From Takakia lepidozioides (Eukaryota > Streptophyta > Takakiopsida > Takakiales > Takakiaceae), in the NCBI GenBank assembly GCA_030704615.1, contig CM060732.1:58571053-58635052 (forward strand): DNA of 64,000 bases, written 5' to 3'. Within the stretch, counting starts at the first letter, position 1. The number at the start of each line of letters is the position of its first letter. Below, piece by piece: positions 43,145 through 55,100 of this stretch. The translations under genes were made by a program, and so were the position numbers. The notes beneath the pieces are model-generated. The model worked only from the letters and a program-made list of their open reading frames with translations, was not told where the DNA came from and ran no database searches.

Positions 43145-44221
43145 CAACCAAAGGATGCGTCTTCTACCTCCAAGCCTGGTGTACCCAAGGTTGCAGTCAC
43201 TGAGGACAATTGGGAACCAGATGTTGGACCTATAGTCACCGGAGGAGAGAGACGGAGGATCCAGCGATTTCTAAGGGCTTATAGAAATTGCTTTGCCTTC
43301 GGTTTGAATGATTTGGGGAGTTTGAAGGGTCAGGAGATTTGTATTAATTTGGCAAGTGACACGCCAATCTTTCGAAGGCCCTACCGGTATAGTGACATGG
43401 AGAGGTCATTGATCCAGTCACGGACTATGGAGTTGTTCGAAGCTGGATTGGTGGAGTTGTCGGGCGGGGAGTATGCCTCGGCAACGGTGATGCCAGCTAA
43501 GAAGGATATCTATGGTAATTGGACAGAAAGAAGGATGTGTGGGGACTATCGTCCTGTGAACCGTCAGACTAAGTCCGATAGATATGTCATGCCAACTCTA
43601 GAAGAGATCTTTGATGCCATTGGGCATGCAAAGGTGTTTAACACATTGGATTTGCAATCCGGTTACCCAATCAAAGAGGCTGACAAACAAAAGACGACAT
43701 TTTGGGGGATTGACCAACATGGGAAGGATTGTTTGTACCAATGGCGGTTCTTACCGTTTGGGTTGAAGAATGCTCCTACAGAGTTTCAGAGGGTCATGGA
43801 CAGGATTCTCGCGGGGCTAGACTTCGTCTGGTGCTACATTGATGACATCATCGTCTTTAGTGCTACGATTGAGGAGCATAACAGACACCTTCAGGTAGTG
43901 CTTGAGCGCTTGAGAGCGCACGGGTTGAAACTGCACCCCGGAAAGTGCAAGTTCTTCCACAATCAGATTGAGTATCTGGGCCACATGATATACCCTGGAG
44001 GATTGGGTGTTCAACAGACAAAGGTGGAGGCCATTGCATGCATTCCACGTCCCATGGATGTGAGCAGAGTTTGCGCTTTCATGGGATTGGCAAACTACTA
44101 TCGACGGTTTGTCAAGGGACTTAACAGCATTGCAAAGGTTCTTACCAAGTTGACCAAGGTGGGTCAGGAGTGGCAGTGGGAGGAGGAGCAGGAGGAAGCC
44201 TTTGAAGAACTCAAGGCTTGA
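43145..44221 (+). pseudogene. Element D reverse transcriptase
   Basis: The open frame begins after TAG 43142-43144, a stop shared with element C. RT boxes: INLASDTPIFRRPYRYSDME, DYRPVNRQTKSDRY, FLPFGLKNAPTEFQRVM, CYIDDIIVFS and FMGLANYYRRFVKG. Three residues are deleted in the SGYHQ box (SGYPIKEADKQ). The YIDD site is intact. It ends at a TGA where element C has an arginine codon. Confidence 0.93.
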
Positions 44222-44880
44222 TTGACTTCTGCACCTATTCTGAGGCGGCCTTTCCAGCTACATACGGATTGGAGTATGCTGGGGATTGGAGTAGTGCTCA
44301 CACAGGTGGATGATGAGGGAAGAGAGTTCGTAGTGGTATATGCTAGCCGCTCGATCAATGATGTCAAGGCGAAGTATAGTTCCTATGAAGGGGAGTGTCT
44401 AGCTACGGTATGGGCAGTGACACATTTCAGATGCTACCTCTATGACAATCTCTTCACCCATATCACGGATCACCCACCATTGAAGTGGTTGATGGAGTCA
44501 GACAAGCTTACAGGGAAGCTTGCACGGTGGTTACTTATGCTTCAAGAGTATGACTTCTAGGTGGTGCATCGAGCTGGTATTGTCAATCGGGATGCAGATG
44601 GATTGAGTCGTAATCCATGCACGAGCGAGCATGATGATACTGGAGCTCGGTGGCATGGTGAGACAAATGAGGAGATGGTGCCAGGATGACATGCATCGGC
44701 CTTTTTGTGCATTCTAGCAATGGGAGCTCAAGCTGGTCCATCCCATACGATTGGTCAAGTAGATAGCGTGCATGACGATCCAGAGACTAGTGAGGAGTTT
44801 GGTGGTGCTAAGGATGTGCATGAAGATGCAGCAGTGTTGGCATACCTTCGTACCGGAGAGACAACAACCAGTGTGACTGC
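44222..44880 (+). pseudogene. Element D RNase H and connection
   Basis: FQLHTDWSMLGIGVVLTQ, KYSSYEGECLATVWAVTHF and ITDHPPLKWLMESDKLTGKL match element C. A TAG at about 44558 replaces a CAG glutamine codon of C. Confidence 0.88.
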
Positions 44881-46080
44881 TAAGGAGAGGGATCGGGTCC
44901 TACAACAAGCCAAGAGGTTCAAGTGGGAGGGGACTCACCTACTCCGGGTATATGAGGATGGACGAGTGAGGATTGTGCCTCATTCAACACAACGAGCGCG
45001 ATTGGTACGCCATGCCTATGAGGAGTTGGGACATTTTGGGGTGTGGCGCACTCATAGTTTGCTGCAAGGGCAGTATTTGTGGCGGGGCATGCACACGGAT
45101 GTGCAACAGTTAGTGGCAAGGTGCATAGTGTGTGATAGAGTGCGGGCTTCTTTCAACGCTCCTACTCCACAATTGCATCCTTTACCCATTATGGGTTTGG
45201 GCTATCGTTGGAGTCTTGACTTCGTAGGCCCATTGCCACTGATGATCCGCTGTAACAAGTATGTGCTGGTAATGGTGGAACACTTCTCCAAATGGATTGA
45301 ACTGGTGGCATTGCCTGACAAGGCAAGTGAGGGGGCTACGTATGCATTCTTAGATCGAGTGCTTAGCCATTTTGGTGCTCCAGCCGAGGTACTCACGGAC
45401 CAGGGGAGAAAATTATTGGGGGAGTTTCATGCTTTGTGTGAGCAAGGCTTGATAGATCACCACACTACTTCTCGGGATCATCCCAAGGCTGATGGCTTGG
45501 CCGAGAGAGTTGTTCAGACAATCAAGAGAGGTTTGCGCAAGTACGGTTTGTAGAAGGGACACCTAGGAGATTGGGACCTTCAGCTGCCTTGGCTAGCTAT
45601 GGGCTATAGATTCAACAAACAAGCTTCACTTGCCTCCTTCTCACCTTACTTTCTTCTCTTCGGCCGAGAGCCGGATTTGTCTGCATCTATTCGCAGGGAG
45701 GCTGTAGTAGTTCTCAACCTTGATGATCCGGATGAGTGGACACAAGCATGTGCTCAGCGGGCAGAGTTGTTCAAGAGAGTCATGCCTATGGCTTTTGAGA
45801 ACCTTGCTATTGCCCAACACCGAGACACATTGAGGTACGCCACTATATGTGGAGGGGGATATCGGCCAAGTGTTCGGTGTTTCCACCTTGGGAACTATGT
45901 GTATTTGCAGCAAACAGTGCCTACGACCTTGGATGTCACAGTAGGACGTGTGATTCTAAGGATCAGGGAGATGTTGGCTTTAGGAGTATTGATTCTGGAG
46001 GGTCGAGATGGCATGGTATGGAAGGACCATGTACGCAATTGTGCGCCATGTCACCTTGAGAGGACAGATCCCAACCTTGC
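44881..46080 (+). pseudogene. Element D integrase
   Basis: HHCC region (YEELGHFGVWRTH, CIVCDRVR), then WSLDFVGPLPLM, AEVLTDQGRKLLGEF and DHPKADGLAERVVQT with the three acidic catalytic residues. A TAG near 45551 replaces the CAG of element C (KYGL-stop-KGHLGDW). The C-terminal domain (VYLQQTVPTTLDVTVGRVIL) leads without a break into the PHD finger. Confidence 0.92.
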
Positions 46081-46083
46081 AGT

Positions 46084-46246
46084 GGTACCTGCAGGGTTGC
46101 GTTGCATGTTATGTGGGCATGCTGGTGGCGCCGCAACCATGTTGGTGTGTGAGAAATGCTCAAGGGGGTGGCACATGGGATGCTTGACACCGCCACTTGA
46201 GGAGGTTCCTATCGGAGAATGGTTGTGTCCACGATGCCTTGGATAG
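46084..46246 (+). CDS. PHD finger at the end of the element D polyprotein
   Basis: The reading CMLC...CEKC...WHMGC...CPRC has the complete Cys4-His-Cys3 pattern of a PHD zinc finger, with the conserved aromatic residue two before the last cysteine pair (GEWLCPRC). PHD fingers read the methylation state of the histone H3 N-terminus. It is fused in frame to the integrase C-terminus and ends with TAG. The most likely role is to guide integration to certain chromatin, the role proposed for chromodomains in chromoviruses; that part is inference. Confidence 0.9.
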
Positions 46247-46493
46247 AGGTAGTGGCATGACAATGGTGAGGCGGACAAGTGATCCAAGGTCTAGCTAGTG
46301 GGGCTTCAATGCCATGGATACTCGACTGAAGATCATGGATTGCATGAAGATGACTAATGATGGGGCTACATTTGCACCCGACCTTTTGATCTATCGACTT
46401 CAAGTGTTGGGACTTGTGCGATTGAAGACCAAACGATGATCTTCTTGGGGTGGATACTTGCAAGCTATCTGGTGTTAGAGGGACCTAATCACC

Positions 46494-46506
46494 AGCTAGG
46501 GGGGCG
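46494..46506 (+). other. Element D polypurine tract
   Basis: AGCTAGGGGGGCG, identical to that of element C, followed by B1. Confidence 0.75.
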
Positions 46507-46593
46507 ATTGTGGCGTGGCTTTCTAGGACTATATGCTAGGAAGTGTGGTTGGACAACGATGTATGTTGTGGCACGATGCTTAGGTGCACGACA
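46505..46593 (+). repeat. Element D terminal repeat B1
   Basis: An 89-bp unit (CGATTGTGGCGTGG...GTGCACGACA) repeated at 46942-47030; I see no difference between the copies. It is followed by GC and then A2 (TGTCATGG). Confidence 0.92.
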
Positions 46594-46595
46594 GC

Positions 46596-46941
46596 TGTCA
46601 TGGTTTTGTTTGTGATTAGTTAGAAATAATTATTTCTAAGTAATTAGGACATTATACATTTATATTTATATTTTGTTGGCATTGGGACTTCATTTGGTTC
46701 CATGTGCCAAGTGAGGTGGCGAACCTCACTTGGAATGTGGAAATGTTATCTCCACGTGAGACGTAGGCAGGCTCGTCTTCTTCTAGGCGAGCCTCCCGAG
46801 GCCTCTCTCGCCGCCATAACTCTAGTACTTGAGATGGAGAGTGGGTGAGGTCTGTATGGTGGAGTCCTTTAGCAAAGGTGCCATAGGCTTGACTTATATA
46901 ACGTGATAGAGTGGTTTGTCCTCTTTTCACCATTTCCGTAT
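46596..46941 (+). repeat. Element D terminal repeat A2
   Basis: The 346-bp segment between the two B copies, starting TGTCATGG and ending CCGTAT. It contains a TATATAACG box near 46898. It is not clearly alignable with repeat A of element C apart from its first bases. Confidence 0.8.
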
Positions 46942-47030
46942 CGATTGTGGCGTGGCTTTCTAGGACTATATGCTAGGAAGTGTGGTTGGACAACGATGTA
47001 TGTTGTGGCACGATGCTTAGGTGCACGACA
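46942..47030 (+). repeat. Element D terminal repeat B2
   Basis: Second copy of B, forming the outer end of the element. It ends CGACA, as in element C. Confidence 0.92.
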
Positions 47031-48494
47031 AAGAAATCAAGGTCGGCGTGGCCGAATGCATGATGGGTAAACAAGAATCAAGATGATCTTTGTAACAATG
47101 GACAAGAGTACAAGATACTAGAACTCGACTTGAATACTGGTATGTTAGAAATTGGACTAGAGTGCCAGATACTGGAAACTGGGCTAGAGTACTGGAAGTT
47201 GAATTGGGTACTGGGACTGGAAACAAAAGTAGCTTGAACTTGTATTGGCGAGACTGAGGAGCGTCCAGTCTCGCCTTCTATATATATTAGCTACTAGGAA
47301 GTTCCCTAAGAAGCTTCCCCCAATGGAGGTTTCTTGATGGAAAAGTTTCTTTAAACAAATGAAGTTTCTTGATGGAGAAGTTTCTTTAAACAAAAGAGGT
47401 ATTTTGATGGAGAAGTTTCCTCCAAAGGAAGCTTTCTGAGCAGTTTCCCAAGTTACTCTCGGTAATTTGATAAACTCTCGGTAACTTGATAACTCATGAT
47501 AAATCATGATAAATCACTGTAACTTTCGATAAACTCTGGAAATTAATCTCGATAAGTTCTTCTTGGCTGTGTCCGTGACACCATCCTTGAAACGATCATG
47601 TCCCTTATTTTTAGGAATACCCCAACTACAAATGTGTGAGTTAGGTTTGTAATTTTGAAACATGTGTTCATTGTGAAAGCTCTTGATGTTTGTGTATTGA
47701 AAGATGAAAGTCTTCTACTATAGCCAACATAAGATATAAGAGCCACTGCACTCAAATCATCCTATCTAATAATTAATTTTGCATGATTCTTGTGTTGATA
47801 AGATTATTTTTCCTTGTCATGGAAAAAAATAAAAATTGTGAATAGTGAATAAACGTTACAGAGAATATTAAAAAAAAGTGTATGCTTTGAGAAGCTAGTG
47901 TAAACTATGGGGTCTTGATCCCAAAAGCTACCACCCTCCGGTGGAAGGTGGACGCCTTTAGGACATCCAACATGTGGTTTGAACCCACAACCATTAGTGA
48001 AGCAGTGTATGCACTTACCACTAACTTCTAAGTGCTTGGGGCTAATTGTGGATTGTTAATCCCCTAGAATTTTATGTTTGTTGATAGTTTGATATCTTCC
48101 TCTTGTCTATTTGTATAATGAAAAACATGATGGAGCACATGAACATTCTATTTTCACATGCTTACACGCCTCCGTGTAGTCTTGAACAATGTCATAATGA
48201 TGGTGCCTCTTCACACCGCCTTGGTATGCAAGCTATCAGGTTGGGGTGCTCAATTTACGGCTTAGGGGGACTAAAAATAATCTTAGTATTGCTATTAAAT
48301 AACTAAAAATACTGGACAGTAGCCAGATGTGGTTGGTAGTGTAGTGCAAGCTTGAATGAGTGATCATCACGTGGCGCCTATGGCCTGGCACTGAAAATCA
48401 TCATAGTGTTGGTTATTATTAAATAATTAAAAATACTTGACAGTAGCCCTATGCGGTTGGTAGTGACTAGTGAATAGTAAGCTTGAATGAGGTG
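47031..48494. other. Intergenic, short local repeats only
   Basis: Degenerate ACTGGAA/TACTGG repeats (47100-47225) and a 37-bp tandem repeat with core TTGATGGAGAAGTTTC (47325-47422, three units). There is also a 125-bp spaced duplication (48305-48345 and 48430-48470, core GACAGTAGCC..ATG.GGTTGGTAGTG). I found no gene. Confidence 0.6.
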
Positions 48495-49190
48495 TGGATA
48501 AAACCATTGTTGGGCGGGTATGACAATTTGGGCATATTGAAGGGCATCTTTGTTTAAATCGGTATGGAGGCGGTTATATATAATGTAGGGGTTTGGAAAT
48601 TGTGGCGGATAGAGGTTATCAATAGAAGTGTCTCACACCGGGTCCCAATACAACGGTTATCAATATAACCTGATTTTCAGTTATGATACATTAAGATTTT
48701 AAGAGGACCAGAAAGAAAGAAAAAAAAAACAAAAGGAAACAAAAAAAAATGAAGAATCACAATTAAGAGGACCAGAATTGGTTCAGAAAAAGGAAAAAAA
48801 GAAAAAAGAGAAGAGATATGAGTCCTACAACTCCATATCAAGGTTTTTCTTCCAAAAGCCTTTGACTAACAGTCCTCTTAAATGCGGACCCCATGTGGCT
48901 ACATAATTATTGCCCATGAATGCAGCCAGGTTCTAATAAAATCTCAAGGTATTGTTCAAAAGTTACTACCCGACTGATTTTCAAGGTTCAAGTCCGGTTC
49001 CATGTAATAAGTCAAGTTGGCCCTTGCCGGTTCTAGCTTGGGCCGGGTAAGTGGCGAGATGGCCCTCGCCGGTTCTAACTCAAGCCGGGTCCACCAAAAA
49101 TTTGGGTGGCGGGTCTCAATAGTATGATACCCTGATTATCGGCCGGGTATATATGTCAACATATATACCCGCCCAACATTGGATAAAACC
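48495..49190. mobile_element. MITE, probably Mutator-like, with 11-bp target duplication
   Basis: The element spans 48506-49179. Terminal inverted repeats share 14 bp (TGTTGGGCGGGTAT at 48508-48521 and its reverse complement at 49165-49178). TGGATAAAACC flanks it on both sides (48495-48505 and 49180-49190). A 9-11 bp target duplication is the hallmark of Mutator-like elements. It has no transposase ORF, so it is non-autonomous. An additional hairpin lies inside the right end (49144-49171). Confidence 0.8.
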
Positions 49191-52100
49191 TTCAAAGAAA
49201 CTAGTAATGCATTGACATGGTGAGTTGTCAAAGGTACTTACTTCTTTACTTCTATTTATTTATTTAATTACTAAACTTATCATCCCTTCAGGGTGAAGTG
49301 ATACTATACGTTGCATCTGCTTCGGCAAGAGTATTTTCTTTCTCCAAACATATCTGAACATTTTTATTTGCTCTTCCCTTGACATGAGACCAAGCATCAA
49401 TACTTTCCTCTTGAGAGAGGAGATTTGACCTACCATGGAGAGAGAGCAGATGGAGACTCATGCGGAAGCATGCATAACTTACAGTATTCCTCCAAATGCT
49501 ACTGCCTTCCAACCACTGTAACCGGGTCAACGCAGTTGCCTAAACCTCTCCAAGGACTCAAAAGTCCACAGCTGCCCGCACATTAAGTGACCGTTTATAA
49601 ACTAAATTAAGGTGCATGAGGGGTACATCAAGATGATTTGATACATCCTCATTTAACCCAATGATTGGAGGCGCTGAAACACGAACACCGATTCACCTTG
49701 AGATCTCAGTCAGCAGCGCATCAGGCCTAACAACTACAAGCCTATTACAAAGTGTGACGAGCTAAGAACAATTCCTACGGTATCGCTGAGTCCAAAGCCT
49801 AAATAAGATAAACATGACACCTCCCCAAGAAAGTGTATATTATGGTGTCTCTTCATCTGGAGGTTGGGTAGCTTGGGAGCAGGCTCACGCTGCCACATAC
49901 GCATATTCTGCATATTCCCCAAGAATCCGGCTCGAATATGCGATAACGAGACCAAATGTGCTCACGCGAAAAAAAATACGAAACTATCTGAAAAATGTGG
50001 TCACGTGCCAAAACTTTTGAAATTAATCGTCCAAAGGTTAATTCATGTGAGCACAAAGACCCACCAATATATCTGCCAGAATTCAAAGGTCAGCGCATGT
50101 AAACAATGTGTGTAGAACATCCCCAAAAATCACCCAAAAATTGGGTTTCGCCAGCGAAACACAAACGCATCTTGGTTTCTTGCCAACAAAATTTGGGTTT
50201 CGTCGTTTCGTCGGTGAAATTGGGGTTTGGTTATTTATATATCTATTTATTTTTTAAAGGTTTCTCCCTGCAAGCTCCTTCTATATGTTTAAGATTATAT
50301 TAAGACACCATGGAGACCCTATTAACGCAAGAAGACCCTATGTCCGTCTATCATATGTATTTCCGATCACCCCTATAACCGTGGATCCTGCTCACGCTGG
50401 TGTTTTTTTGGTGCTCACGCAATACATCCGGAGGGACTACTGCTGCTTTCCGTTGGAGGATGGACACTTTGAACCCTAGATCACCTAGGTTATGCACAGG
50501 CAATGCACAAACTCCCAACCAACTTGCTTTAGTGCCCTAAGCATGACAATAGAGCGCCAGCAATCAAGTTAGGAGTCCATGATAAGCTGCAATCTTATGA
50601 GCATAGAACCAACAAAAGGGTAAAAATACCATTTCCATGTATGAAAAATCACCTATGTTATATGGATTAGACATAAATTGTGCTCGTGAGATTATTTCAT
50701 TCGTTTGTGACTTCGTGCCCAGTTTTCTGAACTTTGCGGATTTACTCAAACTCAGGATGAAATGAGAAACTCGGTTCCAAATTGGGTACCAAACTCAGGC
50801 TCACTTTACGAATAACTCTACTATCTTCCAGATTTTTCTAACCTACTCATAATTACAATATAATTTCCAAGGCCGGCATGTTTATTTACATTATTCCAAA
50901 GCTTTTAAGAAAAAAATCCAAAGCTAGTATACAATGATGATAATTCCACATTCATGGTAATAAGTCCAAATATTTGGATCTTCAGTAAGTGATCTGTTAA
51001 ACTGGGTTGCTTCGCAAATCATCTACACTCAGGTTTTGGAAATGGTGAAAGAGCTGCCCAGAATCTTTCATGGGTCTTTCAATGGAAAACATGCGGAGAG
51101 AGGGAGAAGAAGGGTCGTGGCATGTAGGCATGGCTGGGTGGGCGGTCGTGCCAAGCTGGGCCGCAACGTGTGCGAGACGAACGTTAATGTAGACTTTTTG
51201 ATCTTCCATGCACAATGACTTGACTTCTGGAGGCTGTAGCACAATTATGGTTGTTGAGATACTCATTCAGTTCCTACAGCAACTCCACAACACGCTTAAG
51301 ATTGTGTCACTGAAATTGGCCGGGAGATTGAAATGAGCAGTACCTACATGTGCGATTGCACTCTGGAACATGTGTAGCGTAATTTAGAGTAACCAAAAAG
51401 CACACTAAGAGGAATTTTAACTGCGGTACTGAGGCCGTTTCTGGGAACAATAAAATAAACTAGTCTTCACGTGGGAGCCTACGCAGGATAGACCCGCAGC
51501 CAGAGAGTGCTGATAAAGAGGGCCTCTCAGTGTTGGCAAGACAGATTGGCAGAGGGCTGGCTGAACGATGAGAGAGATAGGGAATGGGAAGAAGGAGAGA
51601 GACCCTGATGTCGAGAAGAGGCAAGCATGAAGGGGTGAGGTCCTGTAGAAAGCATGTATTGAAGCTGGTATGGGCCGAGAAGACATATACCGTAGTTAAA
51701 GAAGATGCTCAAGTAATAGAGGATATCATGTTTGATGCAACTTTGTGCAAATACGATCTGCTCTAGTTGATGCAGAGTCTATCCCACTACACTACCAAAT
51801 TTGTTGCTAGCTCAGTTACGAATTTTTGAAAGTGAGAGTTTAATGCTGTAACAAGGGAAAATTAGAAAGCTGGTAGGTCTAGTAGCAAAAGATACGATGG
51901 TGGAGAGACACAGCGGAGCCGAGGGATGGTGAGCTGCAAGACAAGGCAGATGTAAAGATGGTGCGCAATGGGAAGAATTATTGAACTAGGTACTGTTATG
52001 AAGAAATGGCTATTACAGATGCAAATTTCGTGCACTCTCAAGTGCTCACTGTTTATCATCTGTGAATGGTATTTTGTCAATGCTAACATTATAGTGTAGA

Positions 52101-55100
52101 ATTATGATAACTGCGCCAGAAGGCCAATGGTGAGCGGTATACAAACTGATGAGTCGAGAGTTATGGATTTTCAAAGATAAGGGTTCAGGACTGTAATTCT
52201 GCTTTTCATGTACTTTCAAGTACCTACAGTTTATTACTGACTGATGATTTCTTGTGACGACTGACATTCGCTGTGACAGCAGTTTACATAACAGATTTCT
52301 AAGTCTATTAACAAGAGAGATCATACCATGGGGGAGACATAGAAGCTAGATTACTGTCACGATTGTCTAACCAGTAGGGCTTTATGATCCAGTGTGACCA
52401 GAAGGGATACCAGAGATGACAAAGTGCTGAAGTCCCACTCTAAGGCATACCGATGGTCGTCTTCAAGGCACCTGAGTGAAATATATTAAGAATCCAGTTC
52501 TCTAGCAAAGAAGAACAAATGCAATGTTATCTTCTCTTCCGCCGCGGCAACGTAGCATTTTAAGAACTAACCATGAACTGACTGTGGTCTATGTGAACAC
52601 GTTTCATAGCCACCTTTTTTGCACTACACATGGGCTACTCCGGTAAGGAAAGCTGTGTTTTGACCAAAGATGGAGTTGATCATCTTATCCGGATACAATA
52701 CTTGTGCATTTGAAACCTCTAACAAGGCGCTAAGCCTCATTCTTAACCCTAACCAACAGAACTCCCAAATTTGTTGTGGCAAATTCCAACGGAGCAGTGC
52801 CGAACAAACACCCATCTGCGGACATGCACAATCAAGCACCTGTTCTTACAGACGGCCACTAAATGCAGCAACAGCAGCACCGGATATCCCCAAACCAGAA
52901 TTCTCTTGCACCACAGTCAGACCGTCATAACCTATCTCTATGACAAAAACAAACATCCCACACAACACCACCTGGGTATGCCTTTGAATTCTGGCGTCCA
53001 TTGCTCCGCCCACTGATGGCATGTTAGGTCTGTTTCCAAGCTCTATGACATTAAACGTAGAGTGGATAACCGGCTCGAAAAATGTTACAGTGCTCACAAC
53101 TCGTCACCTTAATCTTGAGTGGCTCGGTGGCATTGCGGTAATGGGTTGCACTCACGTTATTGCACGATCAAACCAGGTTGAGCAATGATGACAATGCTCT
53201 TTGTGCTGTCTCAAGAAAAGCCTGTTGATTAGGGTTATATTGTTCGCTTATGGATGTTCTACTTTTAATGGGATTGTCGGGTATTGTCGAGTATACTCAA
53301 AGTAGTCAGAGCATGATGGAGATTGAAGCCTCTGCGTCCGAGGAATAGTCTAGATTCCATGTCCCTCCAAATCCGGCTAACGATTGAAGTGTCCGCATTG
53401 GACATCAGTGCATCGAGGCTCAAGCCTCGAGGAAGAGTCTAAATTTCACATACCCATCAAAATCGGCCAAATCATTGAAGTGCTTAACAGTATTTGTGCG
53501 CTGCATCCGAATTACTAAAACATCTTTCAAAATCTCATGTTGACAGCCTGTGAAGTTTGTTCTGGCTTATCTGACAACAAGTCCCGCAACGATTGGCCAG
53601 ATATGTCCACAGGTCTGAACAAAAGAATCATTTTCCAAAGTTTTCCAAAGCCCATTTGATGCGCATCACACTAAGTTGACTAGGCGTAATTGATCAGTCG
53701 AAGGTTATCAAGGGATCAAGGCTAAATTGTTTGAAACTGTACTCTGGTTATGTTACGAGGCAAGATGTGGTCCAAAAATCGTCTTCACCCATGTTCTCCC
53801 ATCCAACGGGAGAACCTGCGAGAGAAGTGGACTCCGTCTCTGCGGGATTATTCTAACTGCGGTGTGCTTGTTTCTAAACGCAATCTTCGTCCCTTTTCGA
53901 TGCCACCTTACTCTTGACTGTGTTTCTTGTTCTCTGCGGCCAACAGAACACATCCCAGTGTAACCTTTACTAGTGCCTCCACCACAAATTCCAACCAACA
54001 ACCACCACAAATTCCAATCTATGTTGAATCGCACTCACCCTTTTCAACCAGAAATACCAGCCACCTCAGGGGTATGAATTCTAAAGATGTGGTGCGTCGT
54101 TCCCTCCCGAAAGATAATTGGGATACAGAATCACCTTCCTCTATGATCCCAAAGACAGTCCCCGGTTTGCAAATCTAGGGGAAATTCACCTCGTGATTGA
54201 GGAAGACAGTCCTGAACCATATATTCATCTCAACCTTGCTCATCCGTGATCCATGAACAATCCTGAATGTGGAATAATACAGACAGAGTATTTGAAGTTT
54301 GATTTGGAGTTGTGAATTGTGAATAATCGTATTTTTTCTGTTCAAGCTGAAATGCGTTGCCTTCTCCCTGGACGTTCCCATTCCCTGCCGCCCCCCCAAA
54401 TGCACTCCACGGTCCCCCCCCCCCCCCCCCCCCCCCCTGCTGGCGCTCCCCGTGACCTCGTCGCTTAAGTGAAACGCAGCCATGGTGGAAGGTTTTACTT
54501 GTAGTGAGTAATTATGGGGGCGTAAAAAAACGCTAATAGTCGAATATCAAGAGCCTGATTTTGCCATTTTAGACCAGTAATCAGCCGGGTGGGTTCTGCC
54601 AGATCCTGTGACACCTTCTATGTATACGAGTCCAACACTGGTCCTCACTCCAGACGTAAAATTGTCAACAGTGCAATTGGACATATGACACAGTATATTG
54701 ATTCCATTCTTATTTAGATATTGAAATGTGGAGGACTATAAAATTAAGTGACAAATCATTATGTGGATCCTGAAAAAAATTTGGGGAATGTTATAAAATG
54801 GAAATTGGATCTCGACGTGAATCATACTCGGAATGCGTGAACAGTTGTGTGAATTCGGGAAGTGTTGGAACTACTTAGAGGTTCATTCAAAACATCGACG
54901 ACTGATCACTATTAGGACCCTATCTACACAACTTAAGAACCAGGGCCGTGTTATGTCAACCACTCAAACAGAGATCAGAACTGGGCGGTGGGCTCTTGTT
55001 CTACTCGCAGCGATTGAGTTGTGAGGAGAAGTGTGGAGCACCGAGACATCGAGGAAGTCCACACGATAACTAAGTAGTGAGTGGTGGATTGAACGAGCAT

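Larger units (their letters stand above)
41811..47030 (+). mobile_element. Element D: 5'-truncated DNMT3/PHD Ty3/gypsy retrotransposon
   Basis: It has the same gene order as element C from the protease-methyltransferase junction onwards: methyltransferase, RT, RNase H, integrase, PHD finger, polypurine tract, then B1-A2-B2 repeats. Gag and protease are missing. Proteins are highly similar to C over most of their length, but the A repeat is unrelated or strongly diverged in sequence, so C and D belong to different subfamilies. The 3' end is ...GTGCACGACA at 47030. Several stops and one frame change inactivate it. Confidence 0.9.

Noticed and set aside
49288-49530. 80-codon minus-strand ORF as a possible exon
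   Set aside because: Composition is protein-like, but there are no matching exons, splice partners or known motif.
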